Shown here in pieces: positions 25,083-34,577 of a DNA stretch of 51,185 nucleotides. The stretch covers positions 1-51,185 of the forward strand of contig DATHBD010000043.1 of assembly GCA_035296325.1 (NCBI GenBank). The letters are read 5' to 3'. How positions within the stretch are numbered: position 1 is the first letter of the stretch; each line of letters opens with the position of its first letter. The stretch comes from DATHBD01 sp035296325 (GTDB lineage: Bacteria; Actinomycetota; Actinomycetes; Mycobacteriales; Micromonosporaceae). Both the position numbers and the translations under genes were made by a program. Under the pieces are notes generated by a model. It did no database searches and was not told where the DNA came from. It worked only from the letters and a program-made list of their open reading frames with translations.

Positions 25083-25707
25083 CACCCCGCCGACGGAACT
25101 GACCCGGTTCGCGGCCGAGCTACTGCGGTGGCGGCGCCAGCGCGGCATGACCCAGCAGGCCCTCGCGGACGCGGTCCTGGTCAGCCGGTCGCTGGTGCAC
25201 AAGGTGGAGAAGGCCGCGCGGTGGCCGACACCGCGGTTCGCCACCGCCTGCGATGCCGTTCTCCGCACCGGCGGCACGCTCGAACAGCTGATACCCGCCG
25301 TCGAGGCGACCCGGCTGGCCCACGACCAACGCCGGCGGGGCACACCACGTAGGTCAACCGACGCAACGGCCACGCCCGTGGACCCGGAGCTGCTGCACGC
25401 GGTGCTGCGGGTGACGCCGCAGTCCACCCGTGTCCGGACCGTGCTGTCGACCGGCACCGGCCCGCCGCCTGAGCAGGACGGTGCGTTCCTGCACCGCGTG
25501 GGTGCGGCGCCGCCCACGGCCCGCCGTGACGGTGGACAACAACCCCGAGCGCCTTGTTGTCCACACCGGATCCCTAGCGCCGTGCCGCCGCGGCGGCGCC
25601 CAATGAAGACCGGCCCGGCCTCATCGAGGGGCCGGCGAACTGCCAGGAGGGACGACGTCCAGGTGCGTTCCTCAGCAGCAGGGTTCCCCCCTCTTTCTAA
25701 GGAGTGA
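25069..25707 (+). CDS. XRE-family regulator next to the lanthipeptide precursor
   Basis: The protein starts at ATG 25069 (MPVIDTPPTELTRFAAELL). The helix-turn-helix (WRRQRGMTQQALADAVLVSRSLVHKVEKAARWP) lies at residues about 20-60, followed by TPRFATACDAVLRTGGTLEQL. This N-terminal layout is common in actinomycete XRE regulators beside RiPP genes. The final 90 residues are Arg/Pro-rich and may not be natural. The frame's stop (25705-25707) lies inside the ribosome-binding region of the precursor gene. It probably controls the lanthipeptide operon; evidence is position only. Confidence 0.7.
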   Translation: MPVIDTPPTELTRFAAELLRWRRQRGMTQQALADAVLVSRSLVHKVEKAARWPTPRFATACDAVLRTGGTLEQLIPAVEATRLAHDQRRRGTPRRSTDATATPVDPELLHAVLRVTPQSTRVRTVLSTGTGPPPEQDGAFLHRVGAAPPTARRDGGQQPRAPCCPHRIPSAVPPRRRPMKTGPASSRGRRTARRDDVQVRSSAAGFPPLSKE

Positions 25708-25712
25708 TCGCC

Positions 25713-25883
25713 ATGAGCACAGCAATGCCGGCGCTGCAGGCGCCGACCGAGCAGACCGGTTCATTGACCGCGGCGGAATTCGACCTGGATATCACCGTGG
25801 TCGAACAGGGCGACCTCGGCGGGCTTGTCCGGCTGACCGACGACGGGTGCGGCAGCACCTGCGGCGCCTGCACCACCGGCTGA
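25713..25883 (+). CDS. FxLD-family class I lanthipeptide precursor
   Basis: A 56-residue peptide starts 8 bp after aaggag. The leader holds the FxLD motif EFDLDITVV at residues 22-30. The likely core includes LTDDGCGSTCGACTTG with Cys46, Cys50 and Cys53 and Ser48, Thr49, Thr54, Thr55 and Thr42. Dehydration of Ser/Thr followed by attack of the three cysteines would give up to three (methyl)lanthionine rings. D43, D44 and G45 form an Asp-Asp-Gly stretch, a plausible site for succinimide/isoaspartate formation by the FxLD methyltransferase downstream. It is the first gene of the precursor-LanB-LanC-methyltransferase order. Confidence 0.93.
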   Translation: MSTAMPALQAPTEQTGSLTAAEFDLDITVVEQGDLGGLVRLTDDGCGSTCGACTTG

Positions 25884-25891
25884 CCCGCACA

Positions 25892-25940
25892 GGTGCCGGC
25901 CGGCGCACCGTCACCCCCGTGCGGGGAGCCGGCCGGCACC
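25892..25940 (+). terminator. Hairpin between lanthipeptide precursor and LanB gene
   Basis: ggtgccggccggc (25892-25904) pairs perfectly with gccggccggcacc (25928-25940) over a 23-base loop that contains a smaller gcac/gtgc stem. It begins 9 bp after the precursor stop and ends 34 bp before the LanB start. No T-run follows, so it is probably a partial terminator or RNA-stabilising hairpin that keeps precursor mRNA above enzyme mRNA. Confidence 0.6.
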
Positions 25941-25974
25941 CCACCGCCTGACCAGAAGTCACGATGGAGGCCCC

Positions 25975-28900
25975 GTGTCGACGAAGTTCCTCATCGCAGG
26001 TCCACCGCTGCTGCGGGCCTGCGCCTCCGCGTCGTTTCCCGAGCCGCCGTGGCCCAACCTGGATGCCAGCGCCCCGGCCGAGGTCCAGGACACGCGGGCG
26101 TGGCTGCGACAGGTGTGGGCGATCGGCCCGTTGGCGGAGGCGATCAGCCACGCCAGCCCGGAGCTGGCCCGCGCGGTGCAGGCGCAGAGCGCGGCGGGTC
26201 CCGCGGATCTGGACGCTCGACGGTTGCGCCGCAGTGTGCTGGCGGTGGCCCGTTACCTGCTGCGGATGACCGGTCGGCCGACACCCTTCGGGCTGTTGGC
26301 CGGGGTTGGCCCCGCCGAGTTCGGGCCGGACGCGGGCGTGGTGTGGGGCGACGCGCACCGGGCGGTCGCTCGGGCAGCGGCAGGGTGGCTGGCCGAGATC
26401 ATCACTCAACTGCATGCCAGTCCAGGGCTGCTGGTCCGGCTGCGGGTCGTTGCCAACTCCACGATGACGGTGCGCGGAAACGACCTCGTCGTGCCACACC
26501 AGCCGCAGCCCGCCGAGCGTGGTGCTACCCCGGCCGACGTCGTGATTGGGCTAACTCCTGCGGTGAGGCTGGTCCTCGACGCGGCGCGGTCCCCGGTTGC
26601 CGTCGCCGATCTGGTGGCGAACCTGCACGCCCACGCCCCGACCGTCCCGGGTGAGCGGGTGACCGCGATGCTGACCACGCTCGTCGCCCGCGGGGCGCTG
26701 ATCACCAACCTGCACGCGCCGAGCACCGAGACCGACCCGTTGGCGCATCTGATCCGGGTCCTGGACGCCACGGGCACCGACGATCTCGACGACGTTGCCG
26801 GCCTGGCGAATCTCCTACGTGAAATGGCCGACCTCCTCGACACGCACAACAGCGCTCCTAGCGCCGGGCAGGGGGCGATCCGTGATCGGCTCGCCGACCG
26901 GATGCGCAGCCGGTCGCTGTCGGCGCGGCATCCGCTCGCCCTCGACCTGCGCCTGGACGCCCAGGTGACGCTGCCTGGCAGCGTGGCGAGCGAGGTGGAG
27001 CTGGCGGCGCTGGTGCTGGCCCGCATCAGCGAGCACCCCTACGGCACACCCGCCTGGCGGGACTACCACCGGGCCTTCTACGAGCGCTACGGCATCGGCG
27101 CGCTGGTGCCGCTGCTGGAACTCGTCGATCCGGACAGCGGCCTCGGCTTCCCGACCGGCTACACCGGGACCCTGCTGGACCCGCCCCGCCCGACGTTGAA
27201 GCCCCGCGACGAAGTGCTACTCGCGGTCGCGCAGCGCGCCGCGATCGAAGGCCAACGCGAAGTCGTGCTCGATGAGGCGCTGATCGCCGCGCTCGAAACC
27301 GGCCCCACCCCGCCGCGGCTGCCGTCACACCTGGAACTCGCCGTGCGGGTCAACGCAGCGGACCAGCAGGCCCTCAACCAGGGCCGCTACACCGTCGAAG
27401 TGGTGCAGGTGTCCCGCAACGTCGGTGGGCTGACCGGCCGGTTCCTCCCCGTCCTCACCGGCGAAGCTGCCAAGGACCACCTCACCGCGATCGCCTCGCT
27501 GCCCGGCCCGGACCCGGACACGGTCGCGGTGCAGGCGTCGTTCCCGCCGCTGGACGCGGCGACCGCGCACGTGACCCGGGCACCACAGGCGCTGCCGACA
27601 GTGCTCAGCCTCGCCGAACACCGAACCGACCCCGAGACGGCCCTGACCGTGCACGACATCGCGGTCGGCTGCGACGGCCGCCGGCTCTACCTCGCCGTCC
27701 CCGCACTGGGACGGCGGATCGAGGTCTCAGCGCTGCACTCGCTGAACCCACGCACCCACACGCCGCCGCTGGCCCGGTTCCTGACCGAGGTGACCCGCGC
27801 CCAGTGCGCCCACGTGACCGGGGTCGGCTGGGGCGCCGCCGCAACGCTGCCGTACCGGCCGCGGCTGCGCCACGGACGGGTCATCCTGGCTCCGGCGACA
27901 TGGCGCCTACCCGCAACCGACCTACCCGACGGGGCCACCCCCACCGCCGGATGGGACGCGGCGCTCGCGTCGTGGCGGGAACGCCGCCGGATGCCGGCAC
28001 ACGTCCGCCTGGCCGTCGACGACCAACGGCTGCTGCTGGACCTGACCCGACCCGGGCACCGGGTGCTGCTGCGCCGGCACCTCAACCGCGTCGGGCACGC
28101 CACGCTGACCGAGGTCGTCGACCCAGACGGTGCGCGCTGGTGCGCCGACCGGCCACACGAGATCGTCGTGCCGCTCCGCGCGAGCGCACCACCGCCGTGG
28201 CCGCCGCTACCGGCACCGTCCCCGGCGCGGCTGGTGCGCCGCGGGCACGGCGACACACCCGCCACGTCGACCGTGCTGTACGCGCGGCTCTACGGCGACC
28301 TGCGCCGCCAAGACCTGCTCCTCGCCGAACACCTGCCCGACCTGCTGGCATCCTTCGACACCGAACCGCACTGGTGGTTCCTGCGCTACCGCGACGCCGA
28401 CCGGCTCGACCCGCACCTGCGGCTACGGATCCGGCTCCCGCACCCCGACGCGTTCGGAGCCGCGGCGCGGCTGGTCAGCGCATGGGCGGACCGGCTACAC
28501 CGGGCCGGGCTGCTGCGCGAGGTGCAGTACCCGTCGTCGTACGCCGAAACCGGCCGCTGGGGATCCGGCCCGACGCTGCGCGCCGCCGAGCACCTATTCG
28601 CCACCGACTCCCGCGCCGTCCTGACCCAACTGCGCCAGCCCGCCCGCCCGCACCGCCAAGCCCTCATCGCCGCGCACACCGCCGCCATCGCCGCCGCCTA
28701 CCTCCGCGACATCGGCACCGGGATGCGGTGGCTGATCGAGCACCTACCCGCCGCCGCGCCGCGCACACCGGTACCCCGACCGGTGCTGGCCGAGGCCGTG
28801 CGGATCGCCAACCCCACCGACAGCTGGGCAGCGCTGCGGGCAGCGCCGGGCGGCGCCGCGATCGTCGCCGCCTGGCAGCCCCGCGACGCGGCCCTCGCCG

Positions 28901-29094
28901 CCTGGCGGCACCAGCTGCACACACCCGGGCCCGACAGCGCCGGCATCAGCGGCGACGACGCGCTGCGCCACGCCATGCACGGGCACTACATCCGCGCCTA
29001 CGGCATCGACTTCGACGACGAACCGGTCTGTCTGCACCTGGCCCGCGCCGCCGCGCTCGCCTGGACCGCCCGCACCAGGGGCGGCCCGGCATGA
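25975..29094 (+). CDS. Class I lanthipeptide dehydratase LanB
   Basis: The 1039-residue protein (GTG start after tggagg) has the full LanB architecture. The N-terminal glutamylation part spans about 1-600 (LRRSVLAVARYLLRMTGRPTPFGLLAGVG, the hallmark R-x-TPFGL motif; FYERYGIGALVPLLELVDPDSGLGFP). The C-terminal elimination domain spans about 760-1030 (TSTVLYARLYGDLRRQDLLL, WWFLRYRDADRLDPHLRLRIRLP, ETGRWGSGPTLRAAEHLFATDS). It glutamylates core Ser/Thr using Glu-tRNA and eliminates glutamate to give dehydro residues. Its stop overlaps the LanC start (ATGA). Confidence 0.95.
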   Translation: MSTKFLIAGPPLLRACASASFPEPPWPNLDASAPAEVQDTRAWLRQVWAIGPLAEAISHASPELARAVQAQSAAGPADLDARRLRRSVLAVARYLLRMTGRPTPFGLLAGVGPAEFGPDAGVVWGDAHRAVARAAAGWLAEIITQLHASPGLLVRLRVVANSTMTVRGNDLVVPHQPQPAERGATPADVVIGLTPAVRLVLDAARSPVAVADLVANLHAHAPTVPGERVTAMLTTLVARGALITNLHAPSTETDPLAHLIRVLDATGTDDLDDVAGLANLLREMADLLDTHNSAPSAGQGAIRDRLADRMRSRSLSARHPLALDLRLDAQVTLPGSVASEVELAALVLARISEHPYGTPAWRDYHRAFYERYGIGALVPLLELVDPDSGLGFPTGYTGTLLDPPRPTLKPRDEVLLAVAQRAAIEGQREVVLDEALIAALETGPTPPRLPSHLELAVRVNAADQQALNQGRYTVEVVQVSRNVGGLTGRFLPVLTGEAAKDHLTAIASLPGPDPDTVAVQASFPPLDAATAHVTRAPQALPTVLSLAEHRTDPETALTVHDIAVGCDGRRLYLAVPALGRRIEVSALHSLNPRTHTPPLARFLTEVTRAQCAHVTGVGWGAAATLPYRPRLRHGRVILAPATWRLPATDLPDGATPTAGWDAALASWRERRRMPAHVRLAVDDQRLLLDLTRPGHRVLLRRHLNRVGHATLTEVVDPDGARWCADRPHEIVVPLRASAPPPWPPLPAPSPARLVRRGHGDTPATSTVLYARLYGDLRRQDLLLAEHLPDLLASFDTEPHWWFLRYRDADRLDPHLRLRIRLPHPDAFGAAARLVSAWADRLHRAGLLREVQYPSSYAETGRWGSGPTLRAAEHLFATDSRAVLTQLRQPARPHRQALIAAHTAAIAAAYLRDIGTGMRWLIEHLPAAAPRTPVPRPVLAEAVRIANPTDSWAALRAAPGGAAIVAAWQPRDAALAAWRHQLHTPGPDSAGISGDDALRHAMHGHYIRAYGIDFDDEPVCLHLARAAALAWTARTRGGPA

Positions 29095-30374
29095 CAGGCG
29101 CGCACCCCGTCCTTGACGTGGCGGCTGCGGTCGCCGATCACCTCGCCGATCCGCGCGTCGCCGGCTCGTGGGCCGCCGGGCGGGCGTGGTGGCCGCACCA
29201 CCTCGCCCACGGCGCACCCGGCATCGTGCTGCTGCACGCCGAACGGGCCGCCGCCGGGACCGGCCCGTGGCAGCGAGCCCACGACTGGCTGGCCTACGCC
29301 GCGACGTCGCCGATGACGAGCGGCCCGGACAGTCACCTCAACTACGGTGCGCCAGCGTTCGCGTTCGCCCTCGCCACCGTCGCCGACCACCAACCGGGCG
29401 CCTACCGCGCCACGCTGCACCACCTGGACACGACGATCGCCGCTGACGCACACCGCCGCGTCGACGCCCACCACCGCCACCTCGCCGCCGGCTCACGGCC
29501 GGCGCTGGCCCACTTCGATGTGATGCGTGGGGTCAGTGGGACCGGGGCGTACCTGCTGCACCGGATGCCGGACAGCCCGGCGCTGACCGCGGTGCTGTCC
29601 TACCTGGTACGACTCACCGAACCCACCACCTGCGACGGGGCCGCCGTTCCCGGCTGGTGGACCAGTGTCGGGCCACACGGCGCCCCCGACCACGACCGGT
29701 TCCCGGGTGGGCACGCCAACGCCGGTGTCGCCCACGGCATCGGCGGACCCCTCGCCCTACTCGCGCTGGCCACCCGCGCCGGCGTCACCGTTCCGGGCCA
29801 GCACGCCGCGATCAGCACGATCCTCGACTGGCTGGACGAGTGGCGCATCGACACCGCGGCCGGGCCGTCCTGGCCGTACTGGGTAACCCGGGACGACCAC
29901 CGCGCCGGCCCGCCCGCCCAACACCCTCATCCGCGCAGGCCGTCATGGTGCTACGGCACCGCTGGGCTCGCCCGCGCCCAACAACTCGCCGCGCTCGCCG
30001 TCGACGACCCCACCCGGCAGCGGCAAGCCGAGGACGCCATGGCCAGGGCGTTGACCGACCCGGGGCAGCGCGCCGCGATCGTGGACCCGTCGCTATGTCA
30101 CGGCTTCGCCGGCGTGGCACACCTCGCCATGCGCATGGCGGCCGACGCCGACCCGGACACCGCCGCCCGGCTCCACGCTGCTGCCCGGGACCTCCTCGAC
30201 GCCGTGCACCCTCCCGACACCGACCCGCAGCGCACCGCCGCCGCCCTGCTCGACCCGGCCGGTGCCGGCCCCGGGCTGCTGGAAGGCGCCGCCGGTGTCG
30301 CGCTGGCCGTGCACGCACCGGGAACCGGCACACCACCGCGCACCGGCTGGGACGCCTGCCTGCTCATCTCCTGA
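29091..30374 (+). CDS. Lanthipeptide cyclase LanC
   Basis: The 427-residue protein has the LanC alpha-toroid pattern with GVSGTGAYLLHRM, GGHANAGVAHGIGGPLALLALA, WCYGTAGLARAQ, LCHGFAGVAHLAMRM and LLEGAAGVALAVH. The zinc ligands are the Cys of SWCYGTAG and the Cys-His of LCHGFAG; the catalytic His of AHGIGGP is present. It would catalyse addition of core cysteines to dehydro residues. It is coupled to LanB by overlap and followed after 58 bp by the methyltransferase gene. Confidence 0.95.
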   Translation: MTGAHPVLDVAAAVADHLADPRVAGSWAAGRAWWPHHLAHGAPGIVLLHAERAAAGTGPWQRAHDWLAYAATSPMTSGPDSHLNYGAPAFAFALATVADHQPGAYRATLHHLDTTIAADAHRRVDAHHRHLAAGSRPALAHFDVMRGVSGTGAYLLHRMPDSPALTAVLSYLVRLTEPTTCDGAAVPGWWTSVGPHGAPDHDRFPGGHANAGVAHGIGGPLALLALATRAGVTVPGQHAAISTILDWLDEWRIDTAAGPSWPYWVTRDDHRAGPPAQHPHPRRPSWCYGTAGLARAQQLAALAVDDPTRQRQAEDAMARALTDPGQRAAIVDPSLCHGFAGVAHLAMRMAADADPDTAARLHAAARDLLDAVHPPDTDPQRTAAALLDPAGAGPGLLEGAAGVALAVHAPGTGTPPRTGWDACLLIS

Positions 30375-30432
30375 CCCCGCCAACCCTGACCCCGCCAACC
30401 CCTGAACCCGCAACCCTGAGAGGAGGATTCCG

Positions 30433-32526
30433 GTGACCGCACGCACCTGGCGGCAGGCCGACATCCTGACCGACCCCGCCACCGGGCGGCAGGCCCTCGC
30501 CACCCACCTGGCCGGCGACCTCGACCTGGCCGCGGCCAGTGGCGCGGTCGACGGCTGGTGGTACATCCGCAAGAGCGCGTGGCGGGTCCGGATCCGCACC
30601 GACGACGCCGGCTACGCCACCGTCGCCAACCTCCTCGACACGTTGGCCGGCGACGGGCGCATCACCGGGTGGCATCCCGGCATCTACGAACCGGAAACGT
30701 TCGCGTTCGGCGGGCCCGACGCCATGGACTGCGCGCACCGACTGTTCCACGCCGACAGCCGACACCTGCTCGCCCTGCAACGCGCGACCGCGCACACACC
30801 GCCGCCGATCGGCATGCGGGAAACCACCGCGATGCTATGCGCAGTGCTGCTACGCAGCGCCGGCCTCGACCGCTACGAACAGGCCGACGTGTGGGCCAAC
30901 GTCGCCCACGAACGACCGGTCGACCTCGCCGACCGGGCCCTGTTCGACGACCGGCGCCGCGAGGTCCTGGTGGCGGCCATGACGCGGCTGCTAAGCGTCG
31001 ACCCGTTCGGGCTGAGCGCCGAACGCGGGCCGCTGGCCGGTCACCGGCCGTGGATCACCGCGTTCGAACGCGCCGGGCAGGAACTGCTCACCCTGGCCCA
31101 CGCAGGCAGGCTGCGTCGCGGGCTCCGCGCGGTCCTCGCCCACCACATCATCTTCCACGCCAACCGGGCCGGAATCTCCGTGTCCGAACTGTCCACTATG
31201 GCGGCGCTGGCGATGATCGGCACCTTCGGCTCCGACGCCGTGGTGTCCGACCCGCCAGCACCACCACCTACCACTAAGGTTGCCCAAATGACTACGCTAA
31301 GTGATCAAGATGCGTCGACGCCCGACACGCTTCGCACGGCGATGACGCAACGACTGCTCGACGACCAGACGATCCGCACCCCAGCGGTGCGGGAGGCGTT
31401 CGACGCGGTTCCCCGGCACCTGTTCATACCCCACGTGCCCGCGCAGGCCGCCTACGCCGACCAGCCCGTCTACACGAAAACCGCCGGCGACGGCGCGCAG
31501 ATCAGCGCCGCCAGCCAACCCCGCATCGTCGCGATGATGCTGCAACAGCTTGATCCCCGACCCGGACACCGCGTCCTGGAAGCGGGGGCCGGCACCGGCT
31601 ACAACGCCGCCCTCATCGCGCACCTCGTCGGCGCCGCCGGGCACGTCACCACCATCGACGTCGACGCCGACCTCGTCGACGGCGCCACCGCCCACCTCGC
31701 CGCGGCCGACGTACCCAACGTCGACGTCGTGCTCGCCGACGGGGCGCTCGGCCACGCCGCAGGCGCCCCGTACGACCGGATCATCGCCACCGTCGGCGTG
31801 TTCGACGTACCAACCCCGTGGCTGGACCAGCTCACCGACGACGGCCGGCTCGTGATCCCGCTGCGGCTGCGCGGCGCGGCGTCGCGCTCCATCGTGTTCA
31901 CCCGCACCACCGGCGGGTGGCGCAGCATCGACTCGCAGCTCGCCGTGTTCATGCCCCTGCGCGGCATCGGCGACGACGCCCGCCGCGTCATCGCCCTCAA
32001 CCCCGAAGAGGACATCACGCTCCAGGTCAACCAGGACCAGACCGTGGACGCCGCCCAACTCGCCGGCGTCCTGGACACCTCAGCCGCCACCGTGTGGACC
32101 GAGGTGGTGTTCGGACCCAACGTGCCGTTCGAGTGGCTCGACCTGTGGCTGGCGCTGCGGCTGCCCAACTCGATCATGCGGATGAACACCGCCCGAGCCG
32201 CGATCGACCGCCAACAGGTCGCACCGATGTTCCCCACCTGGGGCGCGATGGCCACCGTGGAAGGCCCCGACCTCGCCTACCTCACGCTGCGCCCCGCGCC
32301 GCCCGTCGACGGAGAGAAACGCTACGAGATCGGCGTCACCGGCCACGGGCCCCACGGCGCCGCGCTCGCCGACCGGGTCGCCACCGAAGCCGCCACCTGG
32401 GACACCCGGTTCCGGCACCGCGCCGTGCACTTCGAACTACCAGCCACGCCCGCCGCCGCCAACCCCGACGAGGGCCGGTTCGTCATCGACCGGCCAGGCC
32501 ACCCGATCAGCGTCATCTGGGAATGA
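30433..32526 (+). CDS. FxLD-system methyltransferase (SpaB-C-like domain fused to PIMT)
   Basis: The 697-residue protein starts at a GTG after gaggagg. The N-terminal 270 residues resemble the thiopeptide/SpaB C-terminal domain (TWRQADILTDPATG, GAVDGWWYIRKSAWRVRIRT, WHPGIYEPETFAFGGPDAMDCAH). After a linker, residues about 290-500 are a protein-L-isoaspartate O-methyltransferase domain (AYADQPVYTKTAGDGAQISAAS, VLEAGAGTGYNAALIAHLV for S-adenosylmethionine). A C-terminal part follows. Class I lanthipeptide PIMT enzymes such as OlvSA methylate a core aspartate, which then forms succinimide and isoaspartate. The likely substrate is the FxLD precursor at 25713. Confidence 0.93.
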   Translation: MTARTWRQADILTDPATGRQALATHLAGDLDLAAASGAVDGWWYIRKSAWRVRIRTDDAGYATVANLLDTLAGDGRITGWHPGIYEPETFAFGGPDAMDCAHRLFHADSRHLLALQRATAHTPPPIGMRETTAMLCAVLLRSAGLDRYEQADVWANVAHERPVDLADRALFDDRRREVLVAAMTRLLSVDPFGLSAERGPLAGHRPWITAFERAGQELLTLAHAGRLRRGLRAVLAHHIIFHANRAGISVSELSTMAALAMIGTFGSDAVVSDPPAPPPTTKVAQMTTLSDQDASTPDTLRTAMTQRLLDDQTIRTPAVREAFDAVPRHLFIPHVPAQAAYADQPVYTKTAGDGAQISAASQPRIVAMMLQQLDPRPGHRVLEAGAGTGYNAALIAHLVGAAGHVTTIDVDADLVDGATAHLAAADVPNVDVVLADGALGHAAGAPYDRIIATVGVFDVPTPWLDQLTDDGRLVIPLRLRGAASRSIVFTRTTGGWRSIDSQLAVFMPLRGIGDDARRVIALNPEEDITLQVNQDQTVDAAQLAGVLDTSAATVWTEVVFGPNVPFEWLDLWLALRLPNSIMRMNTARAAIDRQQVAPMFPTWGAMATVEGPDLAYLTLRPAPPVDGEKRYEIGVTGHGPHGAALADRVATEAATWDTRFRHRAVHFELPATPAAANPDEGRFVIDRPGHPISVIWE

Positions 32527-32530
32527 CCCG

Positions 32531-33805
32531 ATGGACCCCACCGGGCAGGTAGCGCACCGCTTCCCGCTCGTGGCGCGGTCCCGACCCCCGTGCACCGCCC
32601 TGTCCGCGAGGATCGCCGCCCTCGCAGCGCTCGCGGACAGGGCCGCCCACGACGGGGACCGCACCGCCGCGTCGCGCGTGCACAACCAGGCCGCCCTCAT
32701 CGCCTCCGACAGCCAACACCCCGACCTCGCCCGCACCTGGTGTCACCGCCACGCCCACGCATACCTCGACCACCAGGAGAGCAGCGACGCCACCACCGGC
32801 CGGCTGGCTCTGGAACCGCTGGTCAACGTCGCCCGGCTGCACATCCGCGCGGGGGCCGGTGACGCCGCCGCGGCCCTACTCAACGACCTCTACCAAGCCG
32901 TCCGCACCCGCACCGACACCGTCATCGATGGCATCCCCGTGCCCATGGCGTCGCTCACCAGCACCGCCGAACACCACCGGAGCCTGCTGCAGTGGCTGTG
33001 GAGCGTGAACCTCGCCGACGGCACCCGCGCCCGGACCACCGCCGGGCGCTGGGACGACGCCGAAACCCACCTCCGCCACCACAACGGCATCGGCCGGCGC
33101 ATGCTCGACGGCAGACAAGTCGCCGTCATCGCCCACGCCACCCGCCACGAACACGCCAACGCCACCCGCATACTCGCCGAGACAGAGCCCGGCGACGCGT
33201 CGGAAGCCGCCGTGACCGCCTGCCTCACCGCGCTCAACCGGCCCGCCGGCCACCCGCTGCCAGCCGAACATCGGGAAACGTTGATCGACCGGTACCGGCA
33301 CCTGCCGCCCGACGCGAGCCTGATCGTGTTTCGCACCCGCCTGGCGTTGTCCATCATCGACGCGATCGCCGAACCGAATCATCCAACGGTCCAGGGCACC
33401 GCCGGTGAACTCATCCGCGCGGTTGTCGAGGCCGCGGACGGCTACGCCGCACGAGACATCCTCGCCCACCGCGCCTGCGCCGCGTCGGCCACCGCGGAGC
33501 AGACCCGCCAGCTGACAACCATCCTGAACCGCAGCGGCCTCCGCGGGTACTTGCCGGAGTCATCGCTCAACGAACTGCAAGCAGCTGTCGAAACCAGCGA
33601 AGGTGTCATCGTGCGCTGCACGCGCACCGGTCGGGTCGCGGCGGAGCCGAGCCGCGGCTTGCCAGCGGACGCGGCCAGCGCCTCAATCGACGCTGCCACG
33701 TCATGCACCCACACCGCATCGCCCGAGGTCAGCGGCGATGCGGCTGGTCATCGCCGGCGATGCGTATCCCGAGCGCCCCTGCCAGCGCGTAGGACAACGC
33801 GATGA
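32531..33805 (+). CDS. Hypothetical helical protein of the FxLD operon
   Basis: The protein starts 4 bp after the methyltransferase stop (MDPTGQVAHRFPLVARSRPP). It is almost all alpha-helical with TPR-like spacing (ARIAALAALADRAAHDGDR, EPLVNVARLHIRAGAGDAAAALLNDLY, DDAETHLRHHNGIGRRML, AVIAHATRHEHANATRILAETEP). The last 60 residues are low-complexity and overlap the convergent pentapeptide gene by 77 bp, so the natural end may be nearer 33600. It may be a scaffold or regulatory protein of the lanthipeptide system; no enzyme motif is seen. Confidence 0.7.
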   Translation: MDPTGQVAHRFPLVARSRPPCTALSARIAALAALADRAAHDGDRTAASRVHNQAALIASDSQHPDLARTWCHRHAHAYLDHQESSDATTGRLALEPLVNVARLHIRAGAGDAAAALLNDLYQAVRTRTDTVIDGIPVPMASLTSTAEHHRSLLQWLWSVNLADGTRARTTAGRWDDAETHLRHHNGIGRRMLDGRQVAVIAHATRHEHANATRILAETEPGDASEAAVTACLTALNRPAGHPLPAEHRETLIDRYRHLPPDASLIVFRTRLALSIIDAIAEPNHPTVQGTAGELIRAVVEAADGYAARDILAHRACAASATAEQTRQLTTILNRSGLRGYLPESSLNELQAAVETSEGVIVRCTRTGRVAAEPSRGLPADAASASIDAATSCTHTASPEVSGDAAGHRRRCVSRAPLPARRTTR

Positions 33806-34493
33806 GGTCGCCCTGGTCGACCACCGCGCCGGTCCAGCTGGTGATCCCAGCGATGTCGACCAGCACGCAGCTGCGAAACCGGGCGCCGTCCATCGTGGCC
33901 TGGGAGAACTGCGCGCCCGTCAGGTCACAGCCCACGAACTGCGCGCCGCGCAGGTCAGCGTTGGTGAAGTCGGCGCTGCGGAGGTTGCAGGCGGAGAACC
34001 GGACCGCGTCGAAGCTCGCGAACCGCCAGCCCGACAGATCGAGCCGGACCTGCTCGAAACTCACATCCCGCAACAGGCCGTCAGTCCAGGCAAGGCCCGT
34101 CATCCGCGAGTCGAGCACCTTGACGCGCGTGGCCGCCCCGCCCTCCGCGCGCAGGTTTGCCCAGTTCGACGTCTCCACCAGGCAATCGCTCAGCTTCAGC
34201 TTGGTGAGCTCCGACCCGGACAGATCAGCGGCGCGGAACCGGCACTGCGAGAACTCCACCGACTCCGCGCGGCGCCCCGACAGATCCAGCTCGAAGAACC
34301 CGAACTTGTCGAACGTCGACTCCGCCTCAAGATCATGGTCCTCGACCGTCGCGGGCGCCAACGCAGACGGTGGCACAGGCTTGCGGGGTTCACCGGAACG
34401 CCGCACCGACGCGGGCCGTTTCGGGGTGACGCGGGCTCGACCTGGCACCCGGCCAACCCTACGGACCGGCCCGCCACGGCGTCGCGCCGACAC
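33729..34493 (-). CDS. Pentapeptide-repeat protein (second)
   Basis: The 254-residue protein has a basic N-terminal stretch of about 60 residues and then continuous pentapeptide repeats: FFELDLSGRRAESVEFSQCRF, ADLSGSELTKLKLSDCLVETS, VRFSACNLRSADFTNADLRGAQFVGCDLTGAQFSQATM. It ends with an ISSW-like C-terminal cap region as in the protein at 2156-2833, to which it is similar in layout. It is convergent with the last gene of the FxLD operon. Protection of gyrase or another target from the peptide product is a hypothesis from context. Confidence 0.85.
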   Translation of the reverse strand: MSARRRGGPVRRVGRVPGRARVTPKRPASVRRSGEPRKPVPPSALAPATVEDHDLEAESTFDKFGFFELDLSGRRAESVEFSQCRFRAADLSGSELTKLKLSDCLVETSNWANLRAEGGAATRVKVLDSRMTGLAWTDGLLRDVSFEQVRLDLSGWRFASFDAVRFSACNLRSADFTNADLRGAQFVGCDLTGAQFSQATMDGARFRSCVLVDIAGITSWTGAVVDQGDLIALSYALAGALGIRIAGDDQPHRR

Positions 34494-34577
34494 GAACCGG
34501 TTCTCTGGACAACAAGCCGGACGTGGCGCCGTCCGCTACACCGACCGACGGGGGGTGAGCCAGATGCACCGGACGCC

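Noticed and set aside
27804..29090. An 856-residue frame that reaches far upstream of LanC
   Set aside because: The region is the LanB gene in another frame and is Arg/Pro-rich. The LanC start at 29091 gives a family-sized protein.
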